The translations under genes were made by a program, and so were the position numbers. Shown here piece after piece: positions 17,292 through 25,271 of a stretch of 64,000 nucleotides of DNA (position 1 is the first letter of the stretch; each line of letters starts with the position of its first letter). The stretch is taken from NCBI RefSeq assembly GCF_027257195.1, contig NZ_JAPDFS010000002.1, positions 582,750-646,749 of the forward strand, written 5' to 3'. Below the pieces are notes generated by a model. The model saw nothing but the letters and a program-made list of their open reading frames with translations. It ran no database searches and was not told the DNA's origin. The DNA comes from Halorubrum sp. F4 (GTDB lineage: Archaea > Halobacteriota > Halobacteria > Halobacteriales > Haloferacaceae).

Positions 17292-18500
17292 ATGAAACGG
17301 GCCACTCGACGATCGACGCTCCGCGGCATCGGGAGGGCGGCCGCGACCGTCGGAACCGTCGGCATTGTCGGGTTCGCGGGCTGTCTCGGCGGATCGCCGC
17401 CCGGGTCCAACGACGGGAACGGCACGGACGACGGGAACGGCGGAAGCGACGCCGACCCGGAAACGACGATCCATCGGGTCGGCGGCGCGCTCTCCGGGCC
17501 GGCGTGGCGGCGGACGGAGCGGCCGGGGTTCGCGACCCTGTTCACCGACCGCACCGCGGTCGAGTGGCTCCTCGGGGACGCGCGTCCCGAGACGCTCGAT
17601 TTCGTCGAGGGGACCGACTTCGAGGAGTCGGTTCTCGCATACGTCGAGTCGGTCGGCCGGAACACCTGCGAACGACTCCTCGAGTTCGCGGACGTCGACG
17701 TCGACGGGAGGACCCTGACCGCGGACGCGACGGTGGTCGACACCGCCGACGAGGACACCGCGTGCGGCGAGGCGATCACCTACTCCGGGGCGTTCCTCCG
17801 AGTCACGGCCGACCCGCTGCCGGAGAAGGCTCGGATCGCCGTGACGGACGGACGGGGCGAGACCGCCGAACTGACCGGCGAGGACGGCGTCCGCGACCCG
17901 GCGGCGCTCCGCGGATCCGTGCGGCCCGACGGCGACCCGCCGAACGTCCCCGCGCCGCTCGACTGTCCGGACGACGCCTTCGAGCGGCATCCCTCCTCCT
18001 CCGACGACGTGAACTGGGGGTCGGGCGGCGGCGTCGACGGCGATTCGGGGCTCGAACTCCGGGTCGTGAATCCCGAACGCGAGGAGGCAGGCGACGATCC
18101 CGTCGGTACGGACGACGCCGACCGCGCGGACGACGCCGACGAGGGGGGCGGACCCCTGCGGTTCGATCGGGGCGACCCGTTCCGCGTCGAGATGACGAAC
18201 GTCTCCGCGCGGCCGGTCGGCGTCGGCAACCACGCCAAGTACACCCTCGAGGTGGAGGCCGAGGACGGGTGGACCGACGTGCGCGGGAGCGACGACGGCC
18301 GCTTCGAGTACACCGACGAACTGGTCTCGACGAGGCCGGGCGAGGTCGTCGAGTGGTCGTTCACGATGGACGAGGAGGGGGTGGTTGCCGACCACCCGAA
18401 CGGCGACCTCCGGGTGTGTCCGGACCTCGAGCCCGGACGGTATCGGTTCGTCTTCTTCGGCGCGGACGAACTCGCCGTCGCGTTCGACTTCGTCGGGTGA
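17292..18500 (+). CDS. Tat-type lipoprotein, function unknown
   Basis: 402 residues. The N-terminus has twin arginines (TRRSTLRGIGR), a hydrophobic stretch and the lipobox GFAGC (Cys at about residue 31), followed by a Gly/Asn/Asp-rich linker, so it is exported by Tat and lipid-anchored on the cell surface. No enzyme motif is visible. Two pairs of Cys (NTCERLL and DTACGEA, about 116 and 156) could form a disulfide. A second half from about residue 250 has beta-rich text (LRVVNPERE...FRVEMTNVSARPV) resembling a C-terminal immunoglobulin-like domain. It converges on the thioredoxin gene. Confidence 0.8.
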   Translation: MKRATRRSTLRGIGRAAATVGTVGIVGFAGCLGGSPPGSNDGNGTDDGNGGSDADPETTIHRVGGALSGPAWRRTERPGFATLFTDRTAVEWLLGDARPETLDFVEGTDFEESVLAYVESVGRNTCERLLEFADVDVDGRTLTADATVVDTADEDTACGEAITYSGAFLRVTADPLPEKARIAVTDGRGETAELTGEDGVRDPAALRGSVRPDGDPPNVPAPLDCPDDAFERHPSSSDDVNWGSGGGVDGDSGLELRVVNPEREEAGDDPVGTDDADRADDADEGGGPLRFDRGDPFRVEMTNVSARPVGVGNHAKYTLEVEAEDGWTDVRGSDDGRFEYTDELVSTRPGEVVEWSFTMDEEGVVADHPNGDLRVCPDLEPGRYRFVFFGADELAVAFDFVG

Positions 18501-18521
18501 GGTCGAAATCGGACCGAGGCG

Positions 18522-18989
18522 TCAGGCCGCGTTGCTCGCGATCGCCGTCTCGAGGGTGGTTCGGTCCTGTGCGCCGACGAACCGGTCGACCGGCTCGCCG
18601 TTCGCGTACACGAGGAACGTCGGCACGCCCCGAGCGCCGAGTTGCTGGGCCAGCCCGGGCAACCCGTCGACGTCGACCTTCGCGACGACCGCGTCGGTCT
18701 CGTCCGCGAGCGACTCGACGGTCGGCTCCATCATCTGACACGGGCCACACCAGTCGGCATAACAGTCCACGAGCACGACCTCGTGCTCGCCGACGAGCCG
18801 CTGGAACTCCTCGGCGCTTCCGACCTCGACCGGATCGCTCGGCGTTTCGTCCCCGACGTCGACCGCACCGTCGCCGCCGGATCCCCCGTTCGCCTCGCCC
18901 TCGAGCCGTTGGCGAAGCTCCCGACGCTTTCGCTCGCGGATCCGCTCGCGTTCGCTCGGTTCGGAGTCGCCTCGATCGGATTCGCTCAT
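18522..18989 (-). CDS. trxA: Thioredoxin with a charged N-terminal extension
   Basis: 155 residues. Residues 1-50 are a highly charged extension with a basic-helical stretch (ERERIRERKRRELRQRL) and a Gly-rich linker; the thioredoxin fold follows with YADWCGPCQMM (CGPC at about 81-84) and cis-Pro in GVPTFLVY (about 122). It is a general disulfide reductase. The Asp/Trp context DWCGPC is canonical. TATA-like box at 19008-19021 supports the start. Confidence 0.9.
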   Translation of the reverse strand: MSESDRGDSEPSERERIRERKRRELRQRLEGEANGGSGGDGAVDVGDETPSDPVEVGSAEEFQRLVGEHEVVLVDCYADWCGPCQMMEPTVESLADETDAVVAKVDVDGLPGLAQQLGARGVPTFLVYANGEPVDRFVGAQDRTTLETAIASNAA

Positions 18990-19007
18990 ACGGTAGTATT
19001 GCGTGTT

Positions 19008-19021
19008 CTAAACAATATAGA
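19008..19021 (-). promoter_or_regulatory. TATA-like box of the thioredoxin gene
   Basis: CTAAACAATATAG on the plus strand, read CTATATTGTTTAG on the minus strand, lies about 20-32 nt before the ATG at 18989. Confidence 0.45.
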
Positions 19022-19050
19022 TTGCGGTCGGCGAGGTTCGGGTGCCGGAG

Positions 19051-19060
19051 GTATATGGTG
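19051..19060 (+). promoter_or_regulatory. TATA-like box of the FMN-binding protein gene
   Basis: GTATATGGTG lies 21-30 nt before the ATG at 19081 and decides for that start over an in-frame ATG at 19042. Confidence 0.45.
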
Positions 19061-19080
19061 ACACGCGCCGTAGACGAGGT

Positions 19081-19533
19081 ATGGGCGACATCGACGCGGT
19101 CCGCATGGACGACGACGAGCGCGACGAGTTCCTCGGACGGTCCGGAACCGGCGTCATCTCGCTCGCGACGCCCGGGAACGAGCCGCCACACAGCGTCCCG
19201 GTCTCCTACGGGTACGACCCGATGGAGTCCGTTCTCTACTTCCGACTCTCGGTCGGCCCGGATCGAACGAAGGGCGAACTCGACGACCGCGAGGCCACGT
19301 TCGTGACCTACGGCGAGGACGACGGTCGCTGGCGAAGCGTCGTCGCGAGCGGCCGACTGGTGTCGACGACGGACGAGAGCGTGGCCGAGGAGACCATCGA
19401 GGGACTCGAGCGAACCGGCAGGATACCGATCGTCGACGTCTTCGGCGAGCCCACGAGCGAGGTGACCTTCGCGTTCTACCGGCTCGATCCGGAGCGGTTC
19501 ACGACTCGCGTCGAGCGGCCGATGGATCCGTGA
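19081..19533 (+). CDS. Pyridoxamine 5'-phosphate oxidase-like FMN-binding protein
   Basis: 150 residues. A split-barrel flavin fold is suggested by GVISLATPGNEPPHSVPVSY (about 24-43) and LYFRLSVGPDRTKGEL, the RTK segment matching the FMN phosphate-binding loop, then VTYGEDDGRWRSVVASGRL. Haloarchaeal genomes carry many such small proteins, mostly uncharacterised reductases or oxidases of the PPOX class. Substrate unknown. Single gene, convergent with pilC (45 bp between stops). Confidence 0.82.
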   Translation: MGDIDAVRMDDDERDEFLGRSGTGVISLATPGNEPPHSVPVSYGYDPMESVLYFRLSVGPDRTKGELDDREATFVTYGEDDGRWRSVVASGRLVSTTDESVAEETIEGLERTGRIPIVDVFGEPTSEVTFAFYRLDPERFTTRVERPMDP

Positions 19534-19578
19534 GGGCGGGGGCGTCCGAGCCGACAGTCGACACGACCGCTCGGGCGC

Positions 19579-21588
19579 TCAGATCTGTCCGACGGCGACG
19601 AAGCCGACGTAACAGGCCGCCACCAGCACGCCGGAGTGTAGGAGCGCCCCGTACCTGCCGCGCGCGGCGGCCCCCGCGAACCAGCCCGACGCGAGCATCG
19701 TCGCCTGCGCGACCACGTAGAGACGGAACCGCTCCAGTTCGGGGTGGACGATCGCCGGATCGAACGGTGCGTCGAGTGCCGCCGCGAGCGCGAGCAGACG
19801 GTCCGTCTCCATCACGCCGGCGTTGATCGCGGCGACGGCGGCGCCGACCGACAGGGCCGCGACCCACCCGACCACGACGTACCGGCGCATCGCCTCGCGG
19901 AGCGCACGCTTCTCGTGGGTCAGCCGGTCGACCTCGACCTGGAGCGTCTCGAACACCTCGTCGACGGTGCTCCCGGCGTTCAACGCCCCGGCGACCAGCC
20001 CGATCGTCCGGACGGCGAGGGGCGTCCCGACGCGGTCGACGAACCGGTCGAGCGCCACGACACGCACGTCGCTGCCGGCGGCGGAGGCGTCACGAGGGGC
20101 GACGGTCGGGTCGGCGTCGTCCGCGTCGGATGCACCCTCGGCGGCGGTCGTCAGCGAGAGGTTGAACGCGAGGTCCGCGACGTCGTCGGTCAACACTCCG
20201 AGGTCCGTCTCGCGGGCGGCGGTCGCGACGGCCTCGGGAAACGGGCGGCCGACGGAGGCGTGCGCGGAGACCGCGTAGACGAAGTCGGCGACCCGGCGGT
20301 CCTTCGCGTCGTCGATCCGTCCGCGCCGGGCAGCGACCAGCCCGACCGGGAGCGCGAACGCGACGTACGCCAGAAGCGAGACGTTCACGAGCGGGTACCC
20401 TGCGTACGCGAGAGCCACGGCCACGGCCGCCGCGGGGACGGCCGCGACGAGCGACGCGCTGGCCGGGTTCGACGGCGCGGACGCGAGCACTCCGCGGAGG
20501 CTCCCCGGACGGCGGTAACTCGTGCGAGAGTCGACGGGGCGGAGCGCACCGGTGGCGGCGATGCCGACGAGTCCGACCGCGAGCAGGAACCCGACGGACG
20601 CGTAGACGGCGACCGCTCGCGGCGAGACGGTACCGACCGGCGTGTCGACCAGCCGCGAGAGGTCGGGGGCGAACACGCTCGTCACCGTGACGGCGACGAC
20701 GAGCAGCGCGGGCAACACGAGCACGAACACGAACAGCTCCGCGATCGGTTTCAGGTATCGCCGGGCCCGCGTCCGGGCGTGTTCCTGTCGATGCGCCAGG
20801 AGGCGGCTCTCGGTGCGGAGGAACTCCGCGAGCGCCTCGTCGCCCGCCGAGACGTGCTGGCGGAACTTCAGGAGGAACGGCGCGAGGAGGTCCCGCGAGG
20901 GCGTGTCGCGGGCGACGCGGCGGAGCCCGGCGTCGAGACTCCCCGTCAGTCGTGCCGCGTTGAGCGCCTTCCGAAACGACACGGCCGCGCCGCCGTAGGC
21001 GTCGTTCTCGGCGACCTTGGCCACGAGCGTTCGAGCGTCGTCGCTCCCCGAGGAGAGCGCGTCGAGGTACCGGACCGCTCCGGGGAGCGTCCGCTCGATC
21101 CGCGCCCGGCGCGCGGAGACCAGCCACCGGAGGTAGAGCCCGCCGGCATGGACCGTCGCCCGCTTGGCGAGGAGGCCCGTGACCGCCGACAGACCGACCG
21201 CGAGCGCGACCGGGGGTGGCGTGGGAACCGCGAGCGACACGCGCGTATCGAGGCCGTCCGCGAGGGCGGTCGAGACCTCGGGAGCGACCGCGCTCGCGAG
21301 GAGAACCGCCGGGAGGGCCGCCGCGAGACCCACGACCCAGGAGAGCGCGTACGTCCGCGCGAGGTACGTCTCGAAGTCCGTCGACGGGTCCGCCCCGCGG
21401 TAGCGCTGTCTATCGACGTCGTGGCGACGGTCGTCGGCGTGCCGGGCGAACAGCGCGTGGAGGACCCGATCGAATCCGGCGAGCCCGTCGAATCCCTCGA
21501 GCCCGGCGGGTCCGGAGGATCGCGCGTCGCCGGCTCCGGTTCGGGTCTCCCGTTCGACGCGAGCCGATCCCCGCGTGTCGCCGCTCAC
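19579..21588 (-). CDS. pilC: Archaeal type IV pilus membrane core protein PilC (T2SSF domains)
   Basis: 669 residues. Two type II secretion F domains are visible as an internal duplication: VRYLDALSSGSDDARTL...FRKALN..RLTGSLDAGLRRVARD (about 165-215) and VADFYAVS-like VADFVYAVSAHASVGRPFPEAV (about 435-455), each followed by helical hairpins; about nine hydrophobic segments in total. PilC/TadC/FlaJ-type proteins form the membrane platform on which prepilins assemble. The N-terminal GTG/ATG region overlaps the end of pilB by 4 bp, so the two are one transcription unit. No prepilin gene follows immediately. Confidence 0.88.
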   Translation of the reverse strand: MSGDTRGSARVERETRTGAGDARSSGPAGLEGFDGLAGFDRVLHALFARHADDRRHDVDRQRYRGADPSTDFETYLARTYALSWVVGLAAALPAVLLASAVAPEVSTALADGLDTRVSLAVPTPPPVALAVGLSAVTGLLAKRATVHAGGLYLRWLVSARRARIERTLPGAVRYLDALSSGSDDARTLVAKVAENDAYGGAAVSFRKALNAARLTGSLDAGLRRVARDTPSRDLLAPFLLKFRQHVSAGDEALAEFLRTESRLLAHRQEHARTRARRYLKPIAELFVFVLVLPALLVVAVTVTSVFAPDLSRLVDTPVGTVSPRAVAVYASVGFLLAVGLVGIAATGALRPVDSRTSYRRPGSLRGVLASAPSNPASASLVAAVPAAAVAVALAYAGYPLVNVSLLAYVAFALPVGLVAARRGRIDDAKDRRVADFVYAVSAHASVGRPFPEAVATAARETDLGVLTDDVADLAFNLSLTTAAEGASDADDADPTVAPRDASAAGSDVRVVALDRFVDRVGTPLAVRTIGLVAGALNAGSTVDEVFETLQVEVDRLTHEKRALREAMRRYVVVGWVAALSVGAAVAAINAGVMETDRLLALAAALDAPFDPAIVHPELERFRLYVVAQATMLASGWFAGAAARGRYGALLHSGVLVAACYVGFVAVGQI

Positions 21589-24140
21589 GGCGCGCCTCCG
21601 GGTCGGGCGTCGCCGTCGTCCTCCTCGGCCGGTCCGCCGGGACCGCTCGCGTGTCGCATCGATCGCGCGGCGCGTTCGACGGTCGCGGCCTCGTCGGCCC
21701 GGAGGTCGGCGAGGAACTCGAACAGCTCGTCGAAGTCCGTGAGACCGTCGCGGACGAGGTATTCCACGTACCGGTGTTTGGCGGCGAACTCGGTTTCGAC
21801 CGCGTCGAGGTCGCGGTCGGTCCGCTCGGCGAGGCGCGCAAGCGCGTGGAGCCGCCTGCCGCCGTCGGGATACGAGCCCGCGGCGTCAGCAGTCGGCGCG
21901 CCGTCCATCCGGAACCCGCCCGCGGGGTCGCGCCACGCGACCGTGTTGTAGTGGATGGCCGTGTCGTCGCGCTCCACGACGCCGGCCCCGCCGTGTTTCG
22001 GGTCGCCGGTCCGGCTCCGGGTCGCGGCCGGATCGAGCGCGTCGTACTCGGCGGGCGAGAGCGGCTCGACCGCCTGCGCGACGTACCGGTCCCCGCCGAC
22101 CTGTCGCGGGAAGACCACGAGATCGACCTCCCGGAGCAGGTACGGTGGGAGTCCCCGCTCTATCGCGCGATTGACGAGCGTCTCCACGTCGGCGGCGTGC
22201 GTGGTGCCGACGACCCCGTGGCCGGTGTTCACCGTCTCGGCGAACGTCTCGAAGCTGGCGGGCGTGTTGATCTCGGCTATCACCTCGACGTCAGGATTGA
22301 GGTAATTGGCCTCCGTCATCAGCGTCGCCATGCTCACCGCCTTGTAATCGTTCTCGTGGTCGCGGGTCGTCAGCGCCACGCCGGTCTCGTGGGGGAGTCG
22401 CACCTCGCGGGAGCCCTCGTCGATGGAGATCGGGCGGTCGTCGAAGGGGATGAAGGGCATGTGGGCGTTCATCAGCGTCGTCTTGCCCGCCCCCGTCGGT
22501 CCCGCGAAGAGGACGACGCCGCGGTGTTCGTACAACAGCCAAAGCAGGGTGACGAGCTCAGTCGAGAGCGCGTCGCGGGCGATCAGGTCGACGGGCGTCA
22601 GCGGGTCGGCGGCCTGCTTCCGGATCGAGACGTGCGGGCCGTCCGCGGAGATGACCGGCAGCGCGACCGCACACCGGACGGTCTCCGGGACGTCGTCGAC
22701 GTCGAGGTTGACCTTCGCGGAGGGCGTCGAGGCGTTCAGCTCCACGCCGTCGCGGGCCGCCAGTCGCGTGACGACGTCGACGAACCGCGACTCGTCCGTG
22801 AACGCGAGGTTCGTCGGGATCCGGCCGACGCCGGCGAGCGGATCGAGCCCGCGCCGGTCGTCCGCGGCGGCATCACCTCCGGCCACGGCGTCGTCGTCTC
22901 CACCGACCCCTCCGCCGGCCCTTCCGGCCATCGCGTGGCCTCCGAGAGCCATCGCGTCGGCGTCCCCGTCGGCCGCCGCATCGCTCCCGCTCGCCGCCCC
23001 CGACAGCACCGCGGGACGGGGAACGACCTTCACGCGCTCGCCGACGCGGTTGGCCTCGACGTCCTCCAGATGCGGGTCACGGATCGGGACGGTGAGGACG
23101 CCCTCGCCGACGAAGTCGCGGAGCACGTAGTAGACGAGGTCGTCGAGTCGATCGGCGGCGTACGTCGGATCGACGCTCGGGGTAACCAGGCCTCGATCGG
23201 CGAGGACGCGCCGGGCGCGGTCGCGGACGGTCGCCACCCATCCCCGCGGGGAGGAACCGCCGGCGAGCCGGCGCGAGAGGTACCGGCGAGCGTGCTCGGC
23301 GACGAACGCGGTCCGGTCGTCTATCAGTCGATCCACGGGAGTCTCCCAGATCCGGCGCTCGCAGTCGCGGATCAGCGCCTCGTCGCCCGGGAGGAGGTCG
23401 GGCTCGAGCGCGGCGTACTTGGTCTCGAAGGCGTCGGATCCGAGCAGCCGCTCGCGGTAGATCACCACGTCGACGGGGTAGCCGGCGAACTCGACGGCGT
23501 ACCGCGCGAGCCGCTCGCCGGCGACGCGCTCGACGTACTCGGCGTCGGCGTCGATCCCCGTCTCGAGCGGGGCGAACGCGTCCGTGTGGACGACGAGCTC
23601 GCGGTCGTCGCCGACGTCGGCGACCTCGATCCGGCCGTCGAGCGCGACCGGCGTGAGGTCGCCGAACAGCCGGAGCTCACACAGCGCGTGGTGGTCGATC
23701 CGGCGGCGAGCGGCCGCGGTCGCCGAGAGCAGGCGATCGAGCACCCGCTCGTACTTCGGCTCGAACCCCGCGTCGGCGCGCTCGACCGCGCCGGCGCGGG
23801 TGAGCGGCCGACGCCCGCGGGCCGCCGAGAAGTGGTCGCGGACGGTCCGGAGCGCGCGCTCGTCGGCCGGCGAGAGGGGCGGTTCGCGGACGTCGTAGCC
23901 GAACCGGCCGCCGTCGCGTTCGCGGATCGTCGCGACGACGCCGGGCGCGGACTCGTACTGCGCGCGGACGTCCGGGGCGTACCAGGCTTCGGGGTCGTCG
24001 GGCGGGACCGGCGCCGGAACCGAGGCGTCGTCGTCCTCGGAGCCGCCGCCGATCCGCAGGGTGGGACTCGTCACGTCTCTGCGCTCGTCTGATCGACTCG
24101 AGTCCGACGATCCGACATAACTATTCTCCTTTACTGACAT
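21585..24140 (-). CDS. pilB: Archaeal type IV pilus assembly ATPase PilB (GspE/VirB11 family)
   Basis: 851 residues. The secretion ATPase core occupies about 350-720: Walker A GPTGAGKTTLMNA near 546, an Asp box around RPISIDEGSREV (about 570), the Walker B/His box VEVIAEINTPASFE and GHGVVGTTHAADVETLVNR (about 615-650). The first about 330 residues are the N-terminal domain found in halophile PilB, interrupted by a Gly/Ala/Asp-rich low-complexity insertion (about 385-425). It powers pilus subunit extrusion in adhesion. An inverted repeat (24145-24160) sits directly upstream of the ATG. Confidence 0.9.
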   Translation of the reverse strand: MSVKENSYVGSSDSSRSDERRDVTSPTLRIGGGSEDDDASVPAPVPPDDPEAWYAPDVRAQYESAPGVVATIRERDGGRFGYDVREPPLSPADERALRTVRDHFSAARGRRPLTRAGAVERADAGFEPKYERVLDRLLSATAAARRRIDHHALCELRLFGDLTPVALDGRIEVADVGDDRELVVHTDAFAPLETGIDADAEYVERVAGERLARYAVEFAGYPVDVVIYRERLLGSDAFETKYAALEPDLLPGDEALIRDCERRIWETPVDRLIDDRTAFVAEHARRYLSRRLAGGSSPRGWVATVRDRARRVLADRGLVTPSVDPTYAADRLDDLVYYVLRDFVGEGVLTVPIRDPHLEDVEANRVGERVKVVPRPAVLSGAASGSDAAADGDADAMALGGHAMAGRAGGGVGGDDDAVAGGDAAADDRRGLDPLAGVGRIPTNLAFTDESRFVDVVTRLAARDGVELNASTPSAKVNLDVDDVPETVRCAVALPVISADGPHVSIRKQAADPLTPVDLIARDALSTELVTLLWLLYEHRGVVLFAGPTGAGKTTLMNAHMPFIPFDDRPISIDEGSREVRLPHETGVALTTRDHENDYKAVSMATLMTEANYLNPDVEVIAEINTPASFETFAETVNTGHGVVGTTHAADVETLVNRAIERGLPPYLLREVDLVVFPRQVGGDRYVAQAVEPLSPAEYDALDPAATRSRTGDPKHGGAGVVERDDTAIHYNTVAWRDPAGGFRMDGAPTADAAGSYPDGGRRLHALARLAERTDRDLDAVETEFAAKHRYVEYLVRDGLTDFDELFEFLADLRADEAATVERAARSMRHASGPGGPAEEDDGDARPGGAP

Positions 24141-24144
24141 GTAA

Positions 24145-24160
24145 TTTCAGCCCGCTGAAA
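24145..24160. promoter_or_regulatory. Inverted repeat at the pilB start
   Basis: TTTCAG-CCCG-CTGAAA, a 6-bp perfect inverted repeat with a 4-nt spacer, ends 5 nt upstream of the pilB ATG (minus strand) and 80 nt before the divergent FtsZ-like gene. It could be an operator or an RNA hairpin in the pilB leader. Confidence 0.35.
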
Positions 24161-24239
24161 CGCGGCGATCCGCGGGCCATCGATCCGGGACGTCAGAGCC
24201 CGAAGAGGTTTGTCGTCGGGGGCGGAACCGGAGCGGTAG

Positions 24240-25148
24240 ATGCTCTCGGGCGAGGACCTCAGGCGGCGGGCCGCCGCGCTCGACGGCTCCGTGGTCGTCT
24301 GCGGGATCGGCGGGGACGCCGGCGTTCCCCCCGGGAGGTTCCCCGGCGCTCGCACCGCGACGATCGGGGAGCTCCTCGGGGAGGGCGGGAGCGGAGACGC
24401 CGACGATCACGACGCCATCGAGCCCGATGCGGTCGCCGCCGTGCTGGTCGTCGTGGGTTCGTCCCTTGAGGCGGATCGGGTGCACGACGCGCTCGACGAA
24501 CTCGGCGCGCTCGACGCGTTCATCGTCGCCGTCGCCCCGGCGGGCGTCGCTCCCGAGTCGCTGGCGGCGGTACGCCGACGAGTCGACGCGACGCTACTCG
24601 CCGGAGAGGGAGGTCCCGTGGAGGCGATCCGGACGTTCCTCGAGGCGGTGCAACGCCCCGGCTTCGTCAACCTGGATCTGGCCGACGCCCGGACCGCCCT
24701 CTCGATCGGCATCGCCGCGGTGGGGATCGGAACGGCGGGAACCGACGGGTCCCCGACCGCCGACCGCGACGCGCCCGCGCTCGCGGTCGACGAGGCGTTC
24801 GATCGGTTGCCGGAGGGCGTCGATCCCGCGGACGCGAGCGCCGCGCTCGTCGACGTGGTGGTCGATCCGGAGACCAGCATCGCCGCCGCGACCGACGCGA
24901 TCGCGGCGGTCCGCGAGCGGATCGACGCGGACGCGAACGTGATCTGGGGCGGCGCGGTCGACGAGTCCGTCGAGGACGAGATCGGCGTCCGGGTCGTCGT
25001 CGCGGACGTCGAGTACGCCCCGCCGCTCGCCGGCGGCGACCCCTGTCCGCGTTGCGGGAACCCGCTGTCGACGTACGCGTTCGGCGCGCGCGAGACGCTC
25101 TCGTGTGACGGCTGCGGCTACTCCGGAGTCGCGGTCCGTCGGGGGTGA
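24240..25148 (+). CDS. FtsZ/tubulin-superfamily-like protein lacking GTPase motifs, with C-terminal zinc ribbon
   Basis: 302 residues. From about 70 to 265 it reads like the later part of FtsZ: LGALDAFIVAVAPAGVAPESLAAVRRRVD..LLA, then FVNLDLADARTAL...GIGTAG (FtsZ: N-D-FADVRT...GIG), and finally ERIDADANVIWGGAVDESVEDEIGVRVVVA, very close to the FtsZ C-domain strand-loop (DANIIWG..ID..L.DEIRV). The glycine-rich T4 loop (GGGTGSG) is absent: its place reads VVVGSSLEAD. The C-terminus has two CxxC pairs (CPRCG, CDGCG, about 264-290), a zinc ribbon. GTP binding or hydrolysis is therefore unlikely. Divergent from pilB. Function unknown; membrane or cytoskeletal scaffold is inference. Confidence 0.7.
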   Translation: MLSGEDLRRRAAALDGSVVVCGIGGDAGVPPGRFPGARTATIGELLGEGGSGDADDHDAIEPDAVAAVLVVVGSSLEADRVHDALDELGALDAFIVAVAPAGVAPESLAAVRRRVDATLLAGEGGPVEAIRTFLEAVQRPGFVNLDLADARTALSIGIAAVGIGTAGTDGSPTADRDAPALAVDEAFDRLPEGVDPADASAALVDVVVDPETSIAAATDAIAAVRERIDADANVIWGGAVDESVEDEIGVRVVVADVEYAPPLAGGDPCPRCGNPLSTYAFGARETLSCDGCGYSGVAVRRG

Positions 25149-25233
25149 GGCCGACGCCGGGACTCTCCGCGACCGACTGGCCGCCGACCGCCGACCCCCA
25201 GTCCGGAACGACCGCCCACGACGATCATCATGA

Positions 25234-25250
25234 ACGAATGTTTTATTCGT
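25234..25250. promoter_or_regulatory. Inverted repeat overlapping the dehydrogenase TATA box
   Basis: ACGAAT-GTTTT-ATTCGT, a perfect 6-bp inverted repeat, embeds the TATA-like TTTTAT (25241-25246) that lies 26-31 nt before the ATG at 25272. A repressor bound here would block TBP. Confidence 0.5.
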
Positions 25251-25271
25251 CGGTCGACGCCCAGGTAGGGT

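Noticed and set aside
21216-24092. 958-codon plus-strand frame
   Set aside because: Antisense to pilB and pilC; Arg/Gly/Val-rich with no recognisable domain.
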